From positions 124,001-188,000 of the forward strand of contig CAVUCL010000001.1 in NCBI GenBank assembly GCA_963740055.1: a stretch of 64,000 nt of DNA. Direction: 5' to 3'. The notes below the pieces were generated by a model. The model was not told where the DNA came from, did no database searches, and saw only the letters and a program-made list of their open reading frames with translations. Both the position numbers and the translations under genes were made by a program. The DNA comes from WHSW01 sp963740055 (lineage in GTDB: Bacteria; Actinomycetota; Thermoleophilia; Solirubrobacterales; 70-9). Shown piece after piece: positions 8,800-20,284 of this stretch; position 1 is the stretch's first letter; the number at the start of each line of letters is the position of its first letter.

Positions 8800-9432
8800 G
8801 TGAAGACCGAAGCCGTCTTTCTCGATGCACTCGGCACGATCGTCGAGCTCGAGCCTCCCTGGGTCCACCTCGCGGCCGAGCTCGGGGTCGAGGCCGACGA
8901 GCGCCTCGTAGCCGCCGTGCGCACCGAGATGGACTACTACAAGGCCCACGCCCACGAGGGCGTCGACGCCGCCGCGCTCACCGACCTGCGCACCCGCTGC
9001 GCGGCGCTGCTCTCGAGCGAGCTCGAGCGCGAGATCGACGTCGCGACGATGATGGCGACGATCCGCTTCCGCGCCGCGGCCGACGCCGAGCCGGCGCTGA
9101 CCGAGCTGCGGGGGCGCGGCCTGACCCTGGTCTGCGTCTCGAACTGGGACATCTCGCTCGGCGAGGTGCTCGAACGCTGCGGGCTCGCGCCGCTGCTCGA
9201 CGGCGTGGTCAGCTCCGCCGGCGCCGGGGCCCGCAAGCCCGACCCGGCGATCTTCGAGCCGGCGCTCGAGCTCGCCGGAGTCGGCGTCGAGCAGGCGTTG
9301 CACGTCGGCGACACGCCGGAGGAGGACGTTGCGGCCGCCGAGGCGGCGGGAATCCGCTGTCTGCTCCTCGACCGCGAGGGTGGCGGCGAGATCGCGTCGC
9401 TGGGCGAGATCGAGCAGCATCTGCGCGCGTGA
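8800..9432 (+). CDS. HAD-superfamily hydrolase
   Basis: Soluble phosphatase-like enzyme of 210 residues, GTG start. HAD motif I is FLDALGTIV: the nucleophile Asp is present but the usual second Asp of DxD is Leu, as in the DAYGT motif of haloacid dehalogenases and related REG-2-like proteins. Motif II is VCVSNWD, motif III has Lys in ARKPDPAIF, and motif IV is HVGDTPEEDVAAA. The helical cap sits between motifs I and II. Substrate unknown; the atypical motif I argues against a simple call as a phosphoglycolate phosphatase. The stop overlaps the CPBP protease start by four bases (GTGA). Confidence 0.85.
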   Translation: MKTEAVFLDALGTIVELEPPWVHLAAELGVEADERLVAAVRTEMDYYKAHAHEGVDAAALTDLRTRCAALLSSELEREIDVATMMATIRFRAAADAEPALTELRGRGLTLVCVSNWDISLGEVLERCGLAPLLDGVVSSAGAGARKPDPAIFEPALELAGVGVEQALHVGDTPEEDVAAAEAAGIRCLLLDREGGGEIASLGEIEQHLRA

Positions 9433-10172
9433 GCGAGATCACCGACACCGCCGCGGACCGGTCGACCGACGCGGACCCGTCGACCGACGCGAACCCGTCG
9501 ACCGCGACCTGGTCGCTCGCCGACGCGCTGATCGGGATCCTGATCGCGACGTTTGCGACCATCCTCCTCGCCACCTTCGTCGTCGTGGTCGCGGGCGAGG
9601 ACGGGCTCGACTTCACCCTCGGGACGCAGGCGGCGCTCGAGGCGTCGCTGGTCGGGGTCGCGATCGGCTACGCGGTCAACCGCGGTCAGACCGACCTGCG
9701 GGGGGCGCTGACCGCGCTCGGGTTCCGGCGCCCGAGCCAGGGCTGGGCGGGCAAGGTGGCGCTCTGCTTTCTCGCCTACTTCGCGATCACGGTCGCGCTC
9801 GGGCTGCTCGTCGGCGAGCCCGAGCAGACCGACGTCGCCGACCGGCTCGGCTTCGACGAGGGGGTCTTCGGCGCGCTCGCCGTCGGCACGCTGATCGTCG
9901 CCGTGGTTCCCGTGTGCGAGGAGATCTTCTTCCGCGGCTTCTTCTTCGGCGGCCTGCGGCGTCGGCTCGCGTTCCCGCTCGCGGCGCTCGGCTCGGCGGT
10001 CCTGTTCGGCGTCGTCCACCTCGGCGATGCGAACCTGGTCGCCGGGCTCCAGCTCGCGGTCTTCGGCCTCTTCCTCGCCTGGCTCTACGAGGACACCGGC
10101 TCGCTGCTGGCGCCGATCGCCCTGCACGTGATCAACAACTCGATCGCGTTCGCCCTCCTCGTCTCGAGCTGA
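9429..10172 (+). CDS. CPBP-family intramembrane metalloprotease (CAAX-like)
   Basis: Multi-pass membrane protein of 247 residues related to Rce1/Abi proteases. The three active-site motifs are present: Glu164-Glu165-x-x-x-Arg169 (CEEIFFRG), FGVVH with His197, and HVINN with His233 and Asn237. The N-terminal about 28 residues are hydrophilic and contain a short Ser-Thr-Asp-Ala/Pro repeat encoded by an 18-base tandem repeat. The GTG start lies in a GTGA overlap with the HAD gene, so the two are translationally coupled. Bacterial members are linked to peptide maturation or immunity; the substrate here is unknown. Confidence 0.9.
   Translation: MSEITDTAADRSTDADPSTDANPSTATWSLADALIGILIATFATILLATFVVVVAGEDGLDFTLGTQAALEASLVGVAIGYAVNRGQTDLRGALTALGFRRPSQGWAGKVALCFLAYFAITVALGLLVGEPEQTDVADRLGFDEGVFGALAVGTLIVAVVPVCEEIFFRGFFFGGLRRRLAFPLAALGSAVLFGVVHLGDANLVAGLQLAVFGLFLAWLYEDTGSLLAPIALHVINNSIAFALLVSS
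9461..9505 (+). repeat. 18-bp tandem repeat, about 2.5 copies, coding
   Basis: Units at 9461-9478 and 9479-9496 differ at one base, and a partial third unit follows at 9497-9505. The repeat lies in frame in the CPBP protease gene and encodes Ser-Thr-Asp-Ala-Asp/Asn-Pro units in its hydrophilic N-terminal tail. In-frame copy-number change would alter only the tail length. Confidence 0.75.
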
Positions 10173-10213
10173 CGCTCACGCTCCGCCGCATGCGTCTGGC
10201 ACAATTGCGCGCA

Positions 10214-11284
10214 ATGAGCCTTCGCTCCTCAGTCGCCGTGGGGGGTGTCGCTGCGCTGTTGATGGTCCCGGCAGGGGCGGTCGCGCAGGACGACCCGACC
10301 GTCTCCGACCCCGCCGGGGAGATCGCGCAGGTCGCCGGCCAGGGCGGTGGTCAGGGCGGCAACGGGCCGGGCGGCAGCGGCGGCCAAGGCGGCGGTGGCG
10401 GCCAGGGGCCGGCGCCGGCGAAGATCGGGCTCAAGCTCAAGGGCCTCAAGGGCGGCAAGGCGAAGGTCGGCGAGCGGATCGAGGCGATCGGCAAGGTGAG
10501 GCCGTTCGTCGGCGGCCAGGAGGTCGAGATCCGGCTCGGCAACCGCGGCGACACGGTGATCAAGAAGACGCCGTTCGTGCGCCGGGTCAAGGGCAAGAAC
10601 TTCGGCCGCTTCCACCTGCGCTCGAAGCCGCTGGTCGAGGGCGGCAAGTACCGCGTCCGGGTGCGGAAGGAGGCGACCGCGCGCCAGGCCGGCGGGTCGG
10701 CGAAGTCGAAGGCGTTCAAGCTCCGCTTCATCGACCTCGACCCCGGCGACCGGGGCCCGGCGGTCGAGATCTTCAACGACCTGCTGCGCAGGCAGAACTA
10801 CTTCAACACCGACAACGCCACCTACGGCTCACACACGGAGCGGGCGGTGATGGCGTTTCGCAAGGTCAACGGGATGGCGCGCAACTTCCAGGCGACTCCG
10901 GAGATCTTCGCCAAGCTCGCCAACGGCGAGGGCGGGTTCAAGATCAGCTACCCGAACGCGGGCAAGCACGCCGAGGTCGACATCTCGAAGCAGGTGATGG
11001 CGCTCGCCGACGGCGGCAAGGCGAAGTACGTCTTCCACGTCTCGACCGGGGCCGCCGCAACCCCGTCCGACCAGGGTGGCTACACCTTCTACCGCAAGGA
11101 CGCGGGCTTCAACTCGCTCGGGATGTACTACTCGGTCTATTACAACCGCGGCGAGGCGACCCACGGCTACCACTCGGTGCCGCCCTACCCGGCGAGCCAC
11201 GGCTGCATCCGCAACCCGATCCCCGACTCCACGTTCATCTACAACTGGATCGACCTCGGGAACAAGATGTTCGTCTACCGGTAG
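10214..11284 (+). CDS. L,D-transpeptidase (YkuD) with peptidoglycan-binding domain
   Basis: Secreted cell-wall enzyme of 356 residues that forms 3-3 peptidoglycan cross-links or attaches proteins to the wall. It has a signal peptide ending near AGAVAQ and a Gly/Gln-rich linker (about residues 40-65). A basic beta domain follows, then a PG_binding_1 domain (DPGDRGPAVEIFNDLL ... TERAVMAFR). The C-terminal YkuD domain carries the HGYHSVP and SHGCIR motifs with catalytic Cys331. ATG 10214 gives the cleanest signal peptide; ATG 10190 is an alternative in the same frame. It starts shortly after the CPBP gene. Its stop codon lies inside a strong hairpin at 11266-11297. Confidence 0.93.
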   Translation: MSLRSSVAVGGVAALLMVPAGAVAQDDPTVSDPAGEIAQVAGQGGGQGGNGPGGSGGQGGGGGQGPAPAKIGLKLKGLKGGKAKVGERIEAIGKVRPFVGGQEVEIRLGNRGDTVIKKTPFVRRVKGKNFGRFHLRSKPLVEGGKYRVRVRKEATARQAGGSAKSKAFKLRFIDLDPGDRGPAVEIFNDLLRRQNYFNTDNATYGSHTERAVMAFRKVNGMARNFQATPEIFAKLANGEGGFKISYPNAGKHAEVDISKQVMALADGGKAKYVFHVSTGAAATPSDQGGYTFYRKDAGFNSLGMYYSVYYNRGEATHGYHSVPPYPASHGCIRNPIPDSTFIYNWIDLGNKMFVYR

Positions 11285-11297
11285 GTAGACGAACATC
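11266..11297 (+). terminator. 14-bp perfect hairpin over the L,D-transpeptidase stop codon
   Basis: Arms 11266-11279 and 11284-11297 are perfect reverse complements with a four-base loop (ggta) between them. The stop codon at 11282-11284 is in the loop and second arm. No T-run follows, so this would be a U-less terminator, or instead an operator or a structure that occludes the 5' end of pyrE. Confidence 0.55.
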
Positions 11298-11315
11298 AGC
11301 AGCGCCAAAGACACC

Positions 11316-11849
11316 CTGGTCACCGAGCTGCGCGAGCATGCGCTGGTGCTCGGCGAGGTGGTGCTCTCGAGCGGGGCGACGGCGTCGTACTACGTCGACG
11401 CGCGGCGGGCGCTGCTGCGCCCGGCGGGCTTCCGTGCGGCCGGTGAGCTGATCGCGGACGCGGCCACGCGCCATGGCGCGGTCGCGGTCGGCGGCCCGGT
11501 GATGGCGGCGATCCCGCTCGCCTGCGCGGCGATCGCGGTCCCCGGCGGCGACGGCCTGGTCGGCTTCTTCGTCCGCAAGGAGCGCAAGGAGCACGGGATG
11601 CAGCGCTGGGTCGAGGGCCCGGTCGAGGCCGGGACCCGCTGCCTGGTGGTCGAGGACACGGTGACGACCGGCGGCTCGACCGTCGCCGCGATCGAGCGCA
11701 TGCGCGACGAGGGACTCGAGATCGTCGCCGGGCTCTGCGTCGTCGACCGGCTCGCCGGCGGAGCGGAGGCGATCGCCGAGGCGATCGCGGCGCCGTTCGA
11801 GGCGCTGTCGACGATCGACGACGTCTACCCCGAGCGCCCCGACCGCTGA
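11316..11849 (+). CDS. pyrE: Orotate phosphoribosyltransferase, start codon unclear
   Basis: Pyrimidine biosynthesis enzyme joining orotate and PRPP to give orotidine monophosphate. Seen: SSGATASYYVDARRALLRP near the N-terminus (typical OPRT), the flexible catalytic loop FFVRKERKEHG, and the PRPP-binding motif CLVVEDTVTTGGST. The first in-frame GTG is 11346, but the conserved helix before it (VTELREHALVLGEVVLSSG) lies upstream. No ATG, GTG or TTG exists between the in-frame stop at 11286-11288 and 11346. CTG 11316 gives a normal N-terminus (177 residues) and is used here; ATC 11295 is another non-canonical option. The 3' end overlaps the convergent lipoprotein gene by 25 bases. Confidence 0.85.
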   Translation: MVTELREHALVLGEVVLSSGATASYYVDARRALLRPAGFRAAGELIADAATRHGAVAVGGPVMAAIPLACAAIAVPGGDGLVGFFVRKERKEHGMQRWVEGPVEAGTRCLVVEDTVTTGGSTVAAIERMRDEGLEIVAGLCVVDRLAGGAEAIAEAIAAPFEALSTIDDVYPERPDR

Positions 11850-12445
11850 GCGCCCTCGGGCGCCCGGCTGCGCAGGGTGGCGACGACGCGCTCGGCGAGC
11901 TCGGCGCTGGGCTGGGCCGCGGGCTTCGCGTTCGCGGCGATCACGACCGCGAACGTGACCAGCTCGCCGCGGCGCAGGGCGAGCACGCGCAGGCGCTGGC
12001 GCACCTCGCTGCCGCGGGCGACCGCGACCGCCCGCACCTGCGCCCCGTCGTAGCGATGCCGGTACGGATGCGGCGGACCGGGATCGACAGCCGGCTCGTA
12101 GCCCGGCAGCGCCGCCGCGGTGCGCACTGCGTACTCGCGCGGCGCGATCGCGAGCGCCCCGGGGTCGCGCTCGGGCGCGATCGAGATCGCGACCAGCCGG
12201 TCGAACGAGCGCACCCGGGCGCCGGGGCCGCGGTCGCGGGCCTTCCATCCCGGGGGCAACCCGATCGCGAAGCCGCCGCGTCGGTTCACGTACCGCTGCC
12301 AGCGGGCCGGCAGATCGGGGAGATGCTCGGTGCGCTCGATCCGAGGCTCGGGCGGCGGCGGCTCGGGCTCAGGGTCCTCGGAGCCGCCGCAGCCGGCGGC
12401 GAGCGTGGTGGCGGCGAGGGCGACCAGGGTCGCCCGCGAGCTCAC
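11825..12445 (-). CDS. Putative lipoprotein of unknown function
   Basis: Protein of 206 residues with a lipoprotein signal peptide: a short basic start, a hydrophobic stretch and the lipobox LAAGC with Cys at about 19. A Glu/Pro-rich linker follows, then a compact domain beginning GGFAIGLPPGWKARDRG. That opening is typical of secreted domains, often in lipoproteins, that start with an amphipathic strand and a GW pair. No catalytic motif is visible. GTG start in a GTGA overlap with the coiled-coil gene upstream, so it belongs to the cyclase operon. I do not recognise a specific family. Confidence 0.75.
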   Translation of the reverse strand: MSSRATLVALAATTLAAGCGGSEDPEPEPPPPEPRIERTEHLPDLPARWQRYVNRRGGFAIGLPPGWKARDRGPGARVRSFDRLVAISIAPERDPGALAIAPREYAVRTAAALPGYEPAVDPGPPHPYRHRYDGAQVRAVAVARGSEVRQRLRVLALRRGELVTFAVVIAANAKPAAQPSAELAERVVATLRSRAPEGAQRSGRSG

Positions 12446-12822
12446 GAGTCGCCGCTGCGGCGCGCGCGAGCCGAGAGGCGGCGCAGCGGGTGCGCGACCT
12501 TGCTCACGTCCTCGAGGTGCGGCTCGAGCCGCTCGATGCTCTGCTCGAGCCCGCTGACGTCGCCGCCCATGCTCTCGACCGCGGCGCGCATCTGCTTCAC
12601 CTCGTCGTCGAGCGACTCGACCTTGCCCTGGATCCCGTCCAGGGTCACGAGCAGCTTCGGCAGCACCGCCATCCCCTCGGCGATCGTGCGGATGTCGGCG
12701 AGCGCGCCGCCGAGCAGCCGCGGCAGCTGCATCACGTCGACCGGCAGCCGGCGCTCGACCGCGCGCTCGTCGTCGGCGATCGCCGCCTCGTCGAGGATCT
12801 CGGGCTCCGGGCGCGCGATCAG
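12442..12822 (-). CDS. Small coiled-coil protein, probable CTG start
   Basis: Hydrophilic protein of up to 126 residues without a signal peptide or membrane helix. Residues about 60-115 have heptad-like spacing (LLVTLDGIQGKVESL, then VSGLEQSIERLEPHL) and should form a coiled coil; the C-terminus is basic. CTG 12822 overlaps the stop of the cyclase gene as CTGA, and the acidic stretch just after it looks like real protein. The first standard start is GTG 12735, followed directly by ATG, giving 97 residues. The stop overlaps the lipoprotein start. Being coupled between a cyclase and a lipoprotein, it may be an adaptor; that is only an inference from position. Confidence 0.6.
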   Translation of the reverse strand: MIARPEPEILDEAAIADDERAVERRLPVDVMQLPRLLGGALADIRTIAEGMAVLPKLLVTLDGIQGKVESLDDEVKQMRAAVESMGGDVSGLEQSIERLEPHLEDVSKVAHPLRRLSARARRSGDS

Positions 12823-13592
12823 CCCTTCTCCCGCAGCGAGTAGGCGCTGACGCCCGCCGGGACGCCCTTGGCGCGGAAGCGAAGCTTGCGGCGCGCAGAG
12901 ACGGCGTCGCGGTCGATCACCTCGACCGCGTCGCCGGAGGCGAGCAGCTCGCCGCCGGCGGCCTCGTCGGCCACCCGGGCGGCGACGTTGACGTCGACGC
13001 CGAGGTAGTCGTCGCCGAGCCGCTTCGGCGTACCGACGTGCAGACCCGCGCGCATCCTGGGACGGTACCCGGCGACCTCGACGTGATCTAGTCGCCGCCG
13101 CGCCTCGAAGACCGCGTCGACCGCGTCGTCGGGGTTGCTGAAGACCGCCATCATCCCGTCGCCGAGCCGCTTCACGACCTCGCCGTGGTTGCCGACGACC
13201 GGCGGCTCGATCGCCTCCGCGACCGCGCGCAGGAGCTCGAGCGCGATCTCGTCGCCCGCCTCGAGCGCCCAATCGGAGAAGCCGACGAGGTCGGTGAACA
13301 CGATCGCGAGCCGGCCGTCTACCGGGTTGCCGTCGGCGCCGACGGCGACCGCCTCCCAGACCTGGAGCGCGGTCAGCCCCGCCTCCTTGAGGATCCCCGG
13401 ACGCTCGGAGGCGAGCTCGCCGAGGCGGCGAGCCATCAGCTGGCGCGGCTCGGACCCGACGGTCGAGAGCGGGTCACCGTACTGGCTGTCGCCGGGAAGC
13501 AGCTCGCGCGCGATCCGCAGCGCGCTGACCAGCTTCGGCCCGATCGCGCTCGGCGCCGCCGGGTCGTCGTCGTTGTCCGCGCTCGTCCCCAC
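12819..13592 (-). CDS. Class III adenylate/guanylate cyclase, soluble
   Basis: Protein of 257 residues with an N-terminal helical segment of about 90 residues and one class III cyclase catalytic domain. The two metal-binding Asp residues are present: Asp101 in IVFTDLVGFS and Asp145 in VKRLGDGMMAVF. The transition-state motif NVAARVADEA is also present. It should make cAMP or cGMP as a homodimer. GTG start at 13592, chosen because an in-frame stop lies shortly upstream. First gene of a three-gene overlapping operon with the coiled-coil protein and the lipoprotein, and divergent from benzoylformate decarboxylase across a 102-base region with a palindrome. Confidence 0.88.
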   Translation of the reverse strand: MGTSADNDDDPAAPSAIGPKLVSALRIARELLPGDSQYGDPLSTVGSEPRQLMARRLGELASERPGILKEAGLTALQVWEAVAVGADGNPVDGRLAIVFTDLVGFSDWALEAGDEIALELLRAVAEAIEPPVVGNHGEVVKRLGDGMMAVFSNPDDAVDAVFEARRRLDHVEVAGYRPRMRAGLHVGTPKRLGDDYLGVDVNVAARVADEAAGGELLASGDAVEVIDRDAVSARRKLRFRAKGVPAGVSAYSLREKG

Positions 13593-13621
13593 GAGGGGGA
13601 TTACACCAGTTCGAGCCCGAC

Positions 13622-13643
13622 CGTTACACGAAACGATGTAACG
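13622..13643. promoter_or_regulatory. Palindrome in divergent promoter region
   Basis: Arms cgttaca (13622-13628) and tgtaacg (13637-13643) form an inverted repeat with an 8-base spacer between the divergent cyclase and benzoylformate decarboxylase genes. It is an AT-rich patch in a very GC-rich region, as expected for an operator or a promoter overlap. No regulator is encoded next to it. Confidence 0.4.
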
Positions 13644-13694
13644 ATCGTCACGCCGGCCCCGCGGACCCCAATCGGGCGCATAGAGTCCGCCCCG

Positions 13695-15294
13695 ATGCCC
13701 AGCGCCCGCGAGGCCTCGTTCGACCTCTTTCGCGCCCACGGGATGACGACGATGTTCGGCAATCCCGGCTCGACCGAGCTGCCGATGCTGCGCGACTGGC
13801 CCGCGGACTTCGACTACGTGCTCGGCCTCCAGGAGGCGGTCGTGGTCGGGATGGCCGACGGCTACGCGCAGGCGAGCGGCCGCCCGGCGCTCGTCAACCT
13901 GCACACCGCCCCCGGCGTCGGCAACGCGATGGGGGCGATCTTCAACGCGCAGGCGAACCACTCCCCGCTCGTGATCACCGCCGGCCAGCAGGCGCGCTCG
14001 CTGGTCACCGTGCAGGCGAACCTGACCAACCGCGACGCGACCCGGATGCCGCATCCGCTGGTCAAGTGGAGCTACGAGCCGGCGCGGGCCGAGGACGTGC
14101 CGCTGGCGCTCGCCCGGGCGACCCACCTGGCGGCGCTGGCACCGCGCGGCCCGACCTTCGTCTCGGTTCCGATGGACGACTGGGAGGTCGAGGTCGATCC
14201 GAGGCGACGCCCGCGCGGCGATCGAGCGCCGGACGACGTCGCGGTCGGTCGCCGACCCGGAGGCGGTCGCGGCGCTCGCCCGGCGGCTCGAGCGGGCGGC
14301 GAACCCCGTCTTCGTCGCCGGCCCGGACATCGACGCCTCCGGCGGCTGGGACGCGGCGATCGCGCTGGCCGAGCGCCAGCGCCTGCCGGTGCACGCGATC
14401 CCGGCTCCCGGCGGCGGACGGCTCGGCTTCCCCGAGGGCCACCCGAACTTCCGCGGGGTGCTGCCGCCGGCGATCGGTCCGCTCTCCGAGACGCTGGCCG
14501 GGCGCGACCTGATCGTCGTCGCCGGCTCCTCGATCTTCCCCTACTACCCGAACATCCCCGGCCCGCTGCTGCCCGAGGGCGCCGAGCTGGTCGCGATCAC
14601 CTCGGACCCCGACGAGGCCGCCCGGGCGCCGATGGGCGACGCGATCGTCGCCGACGTGCGGCTCACCCTCGAGCGGCTGCTGGAGGAGGTCGGCGAGTCG
14701 GACCGCGATCCTGGCGAGGCGCTGCCGGCGCCCGAGGCCGGCCCCGAGCAGGACCCGATCACCGGCACCGCGGCGATGAACGCGCTCGCGGCCGCCTTCC
14801 CCGAGGACGGGATCGTCGTCCTCGAGGCGCCGTCCTCGACCCTGGCGCTGCGAAACCAGCTCCGGATCTCGCGCCCGGGCAGCTACTACTTCGGCGCCGG
14901 AGGAGGGCTCGGCTTCGGGCTCGCGGCAGCGGTCGGGGTGCAGCTCGCCGAGCCGAGCCGCCCGGTCGTCTGCGTCGTCGGCGAGGGCTCGGTCCAGTAC
15001 GCGGTCACCGCGTTCTGGAGCGCCGTCGCCTACGAGGCGCCGGTCACCTTCTGCGTCCTGCGAAACAGCGAGTACGCGATCCTGAAGTGGTTCGCGGAGA
15101 TCGAGGGCGTCGGCGGCGCTCCGGGCCTCGACCTGCCGGCGCTCGACACGGCCGCGATCGCGGCCGGCTACGGCCTCGCCACCCACCGTGCGGCAGGCGC
15201 CGAGGAGCTGCGCGAGACGCTCGCCGCCGCGATCGCCTCCGGGCGCCCGGAGCTGGTCGAGGTCGCGGTCGCCCCGGGGATGTGGCTGTTCTAG
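13695..15294 (+). CDS. mdlC: Benzoylformate decarboxylase (ThDP enzyme), frameshifted
   Basis: ThDP-dependent decarboxylase of 2-oxoacids such as benzoylformate. Residues match the Pseudomonas putida enzyme even in numbering: Ser26 in FGNPGSTELP, Glu47 in GLQEAVVVG, His70 in VNLHTAPG, and the later active-site His in EGHPNFRGVLP. The cofactor motif is GEGS rather than GDGS, with RNSEYA in place of NNxxYG. The frame breaks near 14201-14204, where removing one base restores a continuous protein (VDP, then DARAAIERR). Either side is well conserved, so a sequencing error is likelier than recent gene death. Followed after 16 bases by a D-2-hydroxyacid dehydrogenase, a plausible supplier of the 2-oxoacid. 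Confidence 0.85.
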
Positions 15295-15310
15295 CGGGGG
15301 GGCGATAGGA

Positions 15311-18220
<2,910 letters not shown>

Positions 18221-18243
18221 GCCGCCTGCGGTCGTGGCGCCGA

Positions 18244-19587
<1,344 letters not shown>

Positions 19588-19591
19588 CTGC

Positions 19592-20272
19592 CTACCCCTG
19601 CGGCTCGATCTCGCCCTCGCCTTCCGCGTACAGGCTCTCGGCGGCGATCTCGCGGACGGCGCGGTTCCAGAGCTTGACCTCGAGGTAGAGGTCGTCGCCG
19701 AAGCCGTGGATCGCGTCGGTGGCGACGAGGGTGAAGCGGCCGTCGGCGACCGGGGCCTGGTCGAGGGTCTCGCCGTCGAGCTCGGCGGTGACCGCGACCG
19801 CGCCGCGGACCAGCGGCAGGCCCCAGACCAGGGTCACGTCGCCGCCGCGGCCGCCGTCGGTGCGCCAGGCGCCGATCACGTCGTCGTTGAGGTCGATCTT
19901 CCACTCCGGGTTGTCGTCGGCGGTGACGTCGGTGAAGTCCGCCTTCGCGCTCATCTCGCCGGGCTCCGCGTCGGCGTTGCCGGCGTCGAACGAGACCCAG
20001 CCGAAGTACTCGGCAAGCACCTGCTCGCCGTCGGCGTCCGCGGTCGGCTCACTCGCGCGGCCGCTGGCGGGGACGTAGACCCGCCCGCCCCAGCTCCGGT
20101 CCGGGAACCACTTCACGCTCAGCGGGTCGAGCGCCGAGCCGGCCTCGGCGGCATGCGGAGCGCAGGCCTCGGCGAAGGCGTCGCGAAGCCGCTCCTCCCA
20201 GCGCCCGTACGGCCGGCCCTCCTGCGAGGCGTCGGCGATCGAGCGCGGGAATGGGCGGCGGATCGGCGGCAT
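19592..20272 (-). CDS. Conserved-looking protein of unknown function
   Basis: Cytosolic protein of 226 residues with no signal peptide or membrane helix. The N-terminal half has a WFPDRSWGGRVYVPASGR segment. The C-terminal half alternates strands with acidic turns (WKIDLNDDVIGAW, LVWGLPLVRGAVAV, ELDGETLDQAPVADGRF), suggesting a beta-sandwich. I do not recognise the family. It sits 12 bases downstream of galT and four bases upstream of the acyltransferase, so a role in sugar or surface-glycan metabolism is possible from context only. Confidence 0.75.
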   Translation of the reverse strand: MPPIRRPFPRSIADASQEGRPYGRWEERLRDAFAEACAPHAAEAGSALDPLSVKWFPDRSWGGRVYVPASGRASEPTADADGEQVLAEYFGWVSFDAGNADAEPGEMSAKADFTDVTADDNPEWKIDLNDDVIGAWRTDGGRGGDVTLVWGLPLVRGAVAVTAELDGETLDQAPVADGRFTLVATDAIHGFGDDLYLEVKLWNRAVREIAAESLYAEGEGEIEPQG

Positions 20273-20284
20273 CGGCGCGGGAGC

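Noticed and set aside
9461..9505. Possible CRISPR-like repeat
   Set aside because: Only about 2.5 direct copies without spacers, in frame inside a coding sequence.
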